Below the pieces are notes generated by a model. That model was not told the DNA's origin, made no database searches, and saw only the letters and a list, made by a program, of their open reading frames with translations. The position numbers were made by a program, and so were the translations under genes. A stretch of DNA of 64,000 nt. It comes from Raphanus sativus. Taxonomy: Eukaryota > Streptophyta > Magnoliopsida > Brassicales > Brassicaceae. Positions 57,805 through 64,000 of this stretch are shown piece by piece (the first letter of the stretch is position 1; the number at the start of each line of letters is the position of its first letter). The stretch is taken from contig NC_079516.1 of the NCBI RefSeq assembly GCF_000801105.2, forward strand, positions 24,465,043 to 24,529,042, in the 5' to 3' direction.

Positions 57805-58738
57805 GTAGGCTAATGAATTTGCAATTTTATCGTTCTAATTTTTTTTAGCTTGTTAGAAAGTTTTGTGTATATATAAATATACCTAAACCTCACCAAAAAG
57901 GTTCATTAAAAATGTATGAGTTAATACGTCAGAATCTTCTAGAGGTTTAGGGAGCCGTGAAGCAATATGTATATGGAACAATACTAAAACTTGGAGCAGT
58001 TTCTTATGTTTTCAACCAGTAGAGAATATAAGAGTTATATATAGGTTTACAAAGGGAAAACAGAGCTATTAAAAGAGGTTATTTGGTAACGCAATGGTCA
58101 TCCCCCTATAAGAAAATGCTAAATGAGTGGACTTGCTTGTTGAGGCGATGTGATTGATGCTAACCTGAATTAGTATCACAATAATATATGGACTATCAAT
58201 CTCTTGGGGAAGGAAAGATTTCAATACCCAATAAGTATTTCTCTGCTTAAAAAAAGTTGGTCTCCAAAAACTGCTGAGTTTTTAGATGTTATATATCTTT
58301 GTCGTGTAATAAGTTAATGATATGGATCATGTGTATTTTTGAAAAGAAAAGAAAAACCGTGTAATTCATGAGCACGGTCTTTACACAATATTATTAGCCT
58401 TTGGTCAAATTGACAAAAGAGACATTAGGATTTAGGTCTGACAAGTTTCAAAGCTCTTCTTCTACAAACTCGTAGCTAGGTGGTCTGGCCTAAGTTTAAA
58501 GGTCTTCTTTTCCAAAAATGTAAGCTATCACCTGCGCATTGATATATATATATATAAACATGTCCTTTTGTCCAAAAAAAAAATATAAACATATCCTTTC
58601 TAGTACCTGTTAGTGGCAAGATGATAATCCATGGCGCATTTTATGGTAAAGCAGAGCAAATCTGTGAAACTTAGTATAAAGTGGTATGAACCCTTCAATG
58701 TCCAAGATACCTTCTCCTGCTGGTTGTTGGGATATAGA
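57805..58738. other. Intergenic DNA with degraded coding-like stretches
   Basis: Some parts (57930-58270) are less AT-rich and may be decayed gene sequence, but all frames are closed and no motif can be named. Confidence 0.3.
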
Positions 58739-58897
58739 ATGGCTGAACTATCGCAACTGTTTCCGCTATATGCTTATCATGTTAGGTTCAAATAAGAAGT
58801 TGGTGCCATATTAAAAATGGCTGAACTATCTCAACTGTTTCCGCTATATGCTTATCATGTTAGGTTCAAATAAGAAGTTGGTGTGCCATATTAAAAA
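58739..58897 (+). repeat. 78-bp tandem duplication
   Basis: ATGGCTGAACTATC and the following bases to TTGGTG...CCATATTAAAAA occur at 58739 and again at 58817, with only two or three differences. A recent local duplication. Confidence 0.9.
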
Positions 58898-59148
58898 GGT
58901 TTAGTTATGGCATCTAAAAGCTTGATTTTTTTAAACTTCAAAAGGTGTTAACGTACGTCCCCTTTGTTCAATACACGTTTTATACTTTCTTTTTTCTTTT
59001 TTTACTTTTAAATTACAAAGAACAGGTAATGAAAATGGATAGATTAAAACTTAAAAAGTAATAGACCGAGAAAATTTATTAAGAAATCACGAGGTTACAT
59101 AAAGAGTGTCACTCTAAAGACAAAGAAAAGAAAACCAGCAACAAATTG

Positions 59149-60291
59149 TTACAAAGACTTTTGACTATCAGTGTGATTCGGGAAAGCAAGGAGCCTACGC
59201 TTGTCATCTGCCCCTCTTTTAAACTCAAATCTTCTCCAACTGTGTCTTACCGGATCACATAATAAAATATAAGGCAATTGACTAAACATGTCTGGTACAT
59301 AAATAAACTCACCAGCATAAGAGAAACCTACTAGGTCGAAACCCTTTATCTTACTCAGACTGTAGTCATCCAAAGTTGTAAAAAAGATTTGACTCGACCA
59401 CTTGTGCTTCTGCGCATCCTCCAAAATCAAGAATCTATTATGATACTTTCGACTGAAACAAGCTAACCTTCCCTTATAAGTGATCAGCAAATCCCCATCA
59501 AATCCCGATGGTAGTTTTATCATATTGAACTTTTCAGATCTGACATCAAAGCTCATTACAACAAAGTCAGAGCCCTTACAAGTAGATGCTATATAATATA
59601 TCACACCCCGAATGCATCGGCCAACTGGCCGAGTTCTAGACTGATGCTTAAGATTAATCTTGACCGTTCTCCATGATTCTTGAGCTGATCCCAGTGTAAA
59701 AACTCGGCACACATAACAAGTCCTTTTCCTTGGAATGCACACTACTTTGTGTTTACGTTCAACGGGATCATATCCTAGAAATATTCTTGGCGTGCCCCAG
59801 TGCTTACAAGGTTGTGGTATAGTTGGTAAAGTTATGAACATTCTCGTGCTAGGGTTCCAAACTATCGGGGTTTCTGACTTGAAGCAGATCAAGCCATGGA
59901 TAGATTCGGTAGATGAAAATTGACTATAAATATGTGGGAGTTGGCTCATATGATGATTAGCAAAAGACAGAGAAGAAGAGTATGACCTGTTCGAGTTGTG
60001 AGTATGGTGTGGAATCGAGGAAACATACAAGTCGTCATAGTTTTGGAAACAAAGTAGAAGGTGAGGCCGTTGGGAACGAGGGTGGCGAGTTTCAAACGAG
60101 CTGATAAAAGATGAGTCGTTGATTATTGATGACCAAAACTTGGACACGCATCTAAACCTATCAACAGATTTCTCAGGCAGCCTTAAGAGTATCTCTATGA
60201 GTAGGTCCGTAGGAATTGATTGTGTTCTTCTTTTTCCGTATTTTGTTTTTCCCTTCTTTTCTTTTCGCTCCATATTTACTCCAAACGACAA
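59149..60291 (-). CDS. F-box protein with F-box-associated (FBA) domain
   Basis: A single uninterrupted exon of 380 aa. The F-box is at about residues 26-62 (IPTDLLIEILLRLPEKSVDR, then CVSKFWSSII), preceded by a basic Lys-rich N terminus. The FBA-type C-terminal half contains the usual landmarks IHGLICF, WNPSTR, FLGYDPVERKHKVVC, VMSFDVRSEKF, GRLACFS and GFSYAGEFIYVP. Such proteins bind SKP1 and present targets to SCF ubiquitin ligases; the target is unknown. The family is large and fast-evolving in Brassicaceae. A second ATG at residue 7 (60273) may be the real start, because a TATA tract lies only about 30 bp upstream of the first ATG. Confidence 0.88.
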   Translation of the reverse strand: MSFGVNMERKEKKGKTKYGKRRTQSIPTDLLIEILLRLPEKSVDRFRCVSKFWSSIINDSSFISSFETRHPRSQRPHLLLCFQNYDDLYVSSIPHHTHNSNRSYSSSLSFANHHMSQLPHIYSQFSSTESIHGLICFKSETPIVWNPSTRMFITLPTIPQPCKHWGTPRIFLGYDPVERKHKVVCIPRKRTCYVCRVFTLGSAQESWRTVKINLKHQSRTRPVGRCIRGVIYYIASTCKGSDFVVMSFDVRSEKFNMIKLPSGFDGDLLITYKGRLACFSRKYHNRFLILEDAQKHKWSSQIFFTTLDDYSLSKIKGFDLVGFSYAGEFIYVPDMFSQLPYILLCDPVRHSWRRFEFKRGADDKRRLLAFPNHTDSQKSL

Positions 60292-60321
60292 AACCCTAAC
60301 TTGATCACACGAGACCCTTGT

Positions 60322-60333
60322 GTATATATATAT
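60322..60333 (-). promoter_or_regulatory. TATA tract upstream of the F-box gene
   Basis: An alternating TA run sits 31-42 bp upstream of the first ATG (60291). Transcription would begin almost at that ATG, favouring initiation at the methionine at 60273. Confidence 0.45.
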
Positions 60334-61304
60334 AATCTAACCTAAATTAAAAAAAAAAAAAGTAAAATACCATAACGCTAAAACCTCTCTTCTCATAACG
60401 ATAACCCTAGCTAAAACCTAATTTACGTAGAAAAGGAAACAGACAAAAACCTTAGAAAGTCCTAAAATGCAAGTGGGGTCTCATTAAGAAAATTGAACGA
60501 TGAGCAAGAAGTGAGAATGTGAGATCGCAATTCCCAAGTACATGTTGATCAGAAGAACCTCCCAGCTTGGTGCATTCTGTCCAAATCAGTTTATGCAATC
60601 TTTGAAGGCTCGATCAGACTAGAGCAATAGTCAAAGATTTGTAGTTATAAGCTTCGTTCCATTAATCATAATAGAGGACAGGAGCTCCACCAAACTTGAG
60701 CATCCTCTAAAATACAATAAAATTGAGAGTAGTGCCATTTCAGTTAAACGAGAGGAGGTCAAGCAGAGTAAAGCATCCAACATAAATTATTTGAGACTGG
60801 TGTTATTTCCAATAGAAGAGGGAACTGTAACCACCCGCTTTAAAAATTAATTTTATCGATAAAGTTCGAGTAACGTTTTTCTGCAAAGAAGATTTATTTT
60901 CTAAGTGTCGAAACATTTAGTCGTCAACGATTGAAATTGAAAAAAAAAAAAACTGAATTTGGAATAAATGCAGAATGACTCTGGATTAAGCCAAACAAGG
61001 AACAGTTGGGAGTCGAGTTAGGAAAAACGCAACCGGAAAGTCACTACATTGCAATTACACGATAAAGAAGAGAATGAAATAGTAAAATTTAGGCAAATAC
61101 CATCCTTTAGATTCCACGAAACTCCATATTTTCTCAAACCTTTTACTACATTGCAATTACACGATAAAGAGAAGAAACCATTGTCAGTTAACAGAAGAAG
61201 AAGAAGAAGAGCTCAATTCAGCAAATGCTTGGGAGATAATCGAAAAGACACCATCTACTGCTCCACCACGAGAGTGTTTCTTGAGACTTGAGAGAATAGT
61301 GTGA
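60334..61304. other. Intergenic DNA and SmE 3' region
   Basis: No gene is visible. A 26-bp word (ACTACATTGCAATTACACGA and the following bases) occurs at 61043 and 61145, a 102-bp offset. An (AAG)n tract lies at 61195-61210. The right part is likely SmE 3' untranslated sequence. Confidence 0.5.
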
Positions 61305-62746
61305 TTACTTTCCCCTGTTAACATAAAAATGAATGGTTGTGTGTTTTCAGTTTCGGTGACAAACCAAGTTGTGTTACTTGATAAAAGACAGAGGACAAGA
61401 GTAGGAGATTGTGTGTTACTTACGTGTTCATCATCAGCGTTATGTTGTCTCCTTTAAGTAGAATCCTTCCTGAACATAGGCATTTTAAACAGGGTTGTTG
61501 AGAACGATAAGATAACAAATAAAACGAGAGAGAATCGTTATCAGAGACTAACCAAGTTGTTTTCTGGTGTTCTTCTTGATGCTCACTTCTTCAGCTTCAT
61601 CCAACACTAGGTTCATGTATTCGTCGAACCCCTGAAAAAAAAGGAGAGAAATTTGAAACGAGGAAATCAATTAGAATGTCATAAACACAAATCTCAAATC
61701 CCTCAGAATTAACATAGTAGAGCTGCAAAAAAACTTCAACTTTAACTAAAGAAAAAAAATGTTAATGCAAACCGAACAAGGAACAACATCCAAAGTCAAG
61801 TATGCAAACTCCACGTTTTAAAAAAAGAAACTTTTTCTGAATAAGCAAAGAGTCAATCTAAGAAAAGCTTGCATCATATTATCGCAAGTAACAAGTAATG
61901 TCCAAAGTCAAGTAGATAACTCAAAGTTGTAAACCAATGAGAATGACAGACATGTCAAATTCCTCCTAAATAAGCAGAGTCTAAGAAAAGAGTCAAACTT
62001 CACTCTGAGAGAAGAATCAAAAACAAACTGAAACAAGGGAGACCCAGAGTCAAAGTAGGCAGCTACATATTTAAAACCAATGACACCCTCTAACAGCTGC
62101 AGAATATTTGTAACTCAATAAGCACAAAGGTGTAAGTAGCAATACAAACGCAGTCTGAGTCAGAACTATCCCTAAAGAATCAAACTAGTTTTCTATTGCA
62201 GGCTCTAATATAATCAGTGGTCTGGTGCAGTAGCAACAGTGACAACAATCTGCCATGGCTGAATCTATTCAACTCCAGCTAACAAATGCAACAGTCAAAT
62301 CTTTAATTCTTTCCTAAAAGCCTGAACCAGAGAGATCAATCACTATGCAAAACCACATAGTTCATATGCTTATGGAAACTCAGTTAGCAGAGCGAAACAA
62401 GAAAAAAAAAATGTTGTCAACTTACAGTGATTCTTCCTTCAATCCTCAAATCTTTCTGCTCAAAGAGCCAAATCTGGATCCTCGCTTTCTGCATCAATCA
62501 TATAGGGAAAGACGAATCAGAATAACCTAAAATCACGAGAATCAAGAGAGAGAGAGAGATAAAAAAGGAGCTTACGCTTTGAAGAAACCTAAAAATCAAG
62601 TTCTGGTTGCCGCCGCGAAACCACCGGAAAAAAAAAACAAAGCAAAAACTCAATAAAGAATAACAGAGAGAGAAAGAGAAAGCAACAGAGAGAAGATGCA
62701 TTACGATAGGTTGGGTCATAATCCTTTGAACTTTGGTGCTCGCCAT
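61305..62746 (-). CDS. PCP: Small nuclear ribonucleoprotein SmE
   Basis: Six coding exons join to 88 aa: 62746-62705, 62602-62576, 62488-62426, 61631-61553, 61469-61424 and a 10-nt terminal coding piece 61314-61305 that supplies only TGK and the stop. All borders are GT-AG. The protein starts [14 protein letters not shown], has Sm motif 1 ([20 protein letters not shown], then [11 protein letters not shown]) and Sm motif 2 ([15 protein letters not shown]), and is the exact usual length. SmE is one of seven proteins forming the Sm ring on U1, U2, U4 and U5 snRNAs. Gene order suggests At2g18740, PORCUPINE, known for cold-dependent effects on splicing and development. The third intron (about 794 nt) is much longer than the others. 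Confidence 0.95.
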
Positions 62747-62813
62747 TGCTCCCGACTCTCTCAATTCTCTCTCAATCTTCCCAACTCTTTAAACCCTAAA
62801 TCAACACCAAAGA

Positions 62814-62831
62814 CAGAGAGAGAGAGAGAGA
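62814..62831. repeat. (GA)n tract in the SmE 5' region
   Basis: A short AG repeat just upstream of the SmE start (CT-rich on the coding strand), typical of the leader of plant housekeeping genes. Confidence 0.7.
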
Positions 62832-63437
62832 TACGCTGTTTATAACACTTTTTTTTAATTAAATTTTCCGTTTTTTTACTCCTAGCATCTCTGTAACTTT
62901 CGGCCCATACAAAATAACACGCTTATTGGGCCAACAATTCAAATCTTCTTCTCCTTTTTTTCTCTTTTATTATTTTTTGCCGATTTGCAAAATTCTTTTC
63001 TTGTCTTATTTTAAATTGAATCTATCTTTGCAAAGATCTCATCGAGATGAGTTCTTTTTTTTTCTTTTTTTCGTAAAGAATCTCATCAAGTTCAGTATGA
63101 AAAACCGTTTGGTTTTGGTTTCGAATAGGGTCTCTTAATGAGTTTTGATTCAAATAAATTTTACACCAAGTTTTGTAATGGTGTAAAATTTATTTGAATC
63201 TAAACTCATCTGAGGTTGGGATGATAATATTTTGGATTCAAATCATTTTTGTAACTGGGATCAAAATAAAAATAAAATTAAGTATTTATTTAGATTTAAA
63301 TATAAATATAAATTCTTATTTTTAGATATTATTCATGTTTATTCTTTTGGAGTTTTTTCGGATTGGGATGATACTTGTTATTCAAAATACCATCATACGC
63401 GAAAAATACATGTTTGGATCTGAAGGGGAAAAAAACT
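62832..63437. other. Intergenic DNA between SmE and the edge LINE
   Basis: Pyrimidine-rich at first, then AT-rich. It contains the hairpin described separately. The words TTGGGATGATA recur at 63215 and 63363. No gene is visible. Confidence 0.45.
63138..63209. repeat. 72-nt stem-loop with 31-bp arms
   Basis: The arms 63138-63168 and 63179-63209 are reverse complements with one mismatch, around a 10-base loop. It could be a minimal foldback transposon or a small-RNA precursor. Confidence 0.75.
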
Positions 63438-64000
63438 ATGAGAGGCGCTAGGGCTTTTGAGATTGGCGACGTTAGGGTTTTGGAGGCAGGACATCGAGAT
63501 GCGGCCATGATGGATGTGGGGGATGGAGCAAGACCACCGGGAGACCCGCCAGATACAGGGACTTCGTGGGTATCCAAGGTAGTGGGAACGAGCGAGGGAG
63601 GTATGCCGATTCCGGAGAATTTGATTGACGATGATTTTGTGACGGAGAGGCTTCGAGTGGAGTTTCCTAATGGAGAGGATGGTGAACCGTCTATCACAAT
63701 TGACACAGAGGTGTTAGAAGCGATGAATGGGATGTGGAAGCAGTGCATGATCGTTAGAGTACTGGGAAAGAGTGTGGCAATCTCTGCCTTGAGCAGGAAG
63801 TTACGAGAGCTATGGAAACCAAAGGGAGCAATGTACGTGATGGATTTGCCCCGACAGTTCTTCATGGTCCGTTTTGAGAAGGAGGATGAATACTTGGCGC
63901 TGACAGGAGGTCCATGGAGAGTTTTTGGTAGTTACCTCATGGTGCGGGTTTGGTCGTCGGAGTTTGATCCTTTAAAAGATGATATTGCTACAACGCCTGT
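63438..64000 (+). CDS. LINE ORF1 protein, N-terminal part (DUF4283), cut by the window edge
   Basis: An open frame begins at ATG 63438-63440 and runs to the edge without a stop (187 codons). After a Gly/Asp-rich leader it shows the DUF4283 layout common to plant LINE ORF1 proteins: CMIVRVLGKSVAISALSRKL, LRELWKPKGAMYVMDLP, FFMVRFEKEDEYLALTGGPW and VWSSEFDPLKDD. DUF4283 proteins bind the element's RNA; a zinc knuckle would be expected beyond the edge. It differs clearly from the ORF1 at 974, so this is another LINE lineage. The minus-strand frame at 63329-63865 is its shadow. Confidence 0.85.
   Translation, partial: MRGARAFEIGDVRVLEAGHRDAAMMDVGDGARPPGDPPDTGTSWVSKVVGTSEGGMPIPENLIDDDFVTERLRVEFPNGEDGEPSITIDTEVLEAMNGMWKQCMIVRVLGKSVAISALSRKLRELWKPKGAMYVMDLPRQFFMVRFEKEDEYLALTGGPWRVFGSYLMVRVWSSEFDPLKDDIATTP

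Noticed and set aside
63329..63865. 178-codon minus-strand frame at the right edge
   Set aside because: It is the shadow of the plus-strand DUF4283 ORF, which has the recognisable protein motifs.

Overview
This window is nuclear DNA of a flowering plant, almost certainly a Brassicaceae close to Brassica. It is AT-rich, its genes are split by GT-AG introns, and much of it is nested transposons. Four of the real genes match neighbours I recall from one short stretch of Arabidopsis thaliana chromosome 2, and they appear here in order: a SET-domain methyltransferase-like protein (as At2g18850), a xyloglucan endotransglucosylase/hydrolase (XTH21, At2g18800), the SRP receptor beta subunit (At2g18770) and the spliceosomal SmE protein (At2g18740, PORCUPINE). 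All four are on the minus strand. A cytosolic methionine-sulfoxide reductase B and an F-box protein lie in the same interval and are not part of that recalled order. No bacterial features, CRISPR arrays or operons are present.

Layout. 1-357: tRNA-derived SINE. 397-6914: full-length L1-type LINE with a 16-bp target-site duplication and only four in-frame stops. 8.0-9.2 kb: unrecognised coding remnant. 10.2-12.9 kb: SET gene. 13.1-13.25 kb: perfect foldback. 13.4-14.8 kb: XTH. 15.3-20.4 kb: MITEs plus a long foldback element split by a 3.1-kb Helitron (carrying an RPA/OB-fold pseudogene) and by a Tourist MITE. 20.7-21.4 kb: F-box/LRR (SKIP1-like) pseudogene. 21.9-25.0 kb: second Helitron, which has captured the tail of a SYP4-type syntaxin with its intron. 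25.3-25.95 kb: hAT-like sequence with a poly(A)-like tract and long target-site duplication. 26.1-28.1 kb: SRP receptor beta. 28.2 kb: second SINE copy. 30.5-31.5 kb: MITE containing a small Helitron. 32.6-33.6 kb: LINE remnant. 34.1-34.75 kb: 20-bp minisatellite. 35.8 kb: Tourist MITE. 36.2-37.2 kb: Helitron. 37.95-44.56 kb: complete LTR retrotransposon with no pol gene and one unknown ORF, whose 5' LTR was hit by a SINE. 46-46.9 kb: MSRB. 47.9-49.6 kb: SINE and a Sadhu-like retroposon. 49.7-50.3 kb: TRIM with a third LTR-like segment. 53.9-54.8 kb: MULE-type foldback with telomere-like motifs. 56.0-57.0 kb: Helitron. 57.7 kb: DUF295 pseudogene. 59.1-60.3 kb: F-box gene. 61.3-62.75 kb: SmE. 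63.4 kb to the edge: start of another LINE.

The host genes are housekeeping or cell-wall genes with no pathway in common. The most unusual content is the mobile fraction: the pol-less LTR element with its unknown protein, the SINE sitting directly at that element's TATA box, the Helitron that carries a syntaxin tail, and a stem-loop element that can be reassembled across two later insertions. Exon coordinates were placed by eye from GT/AG borders and reading frame. Family names come from recalled motifs, not from a search.
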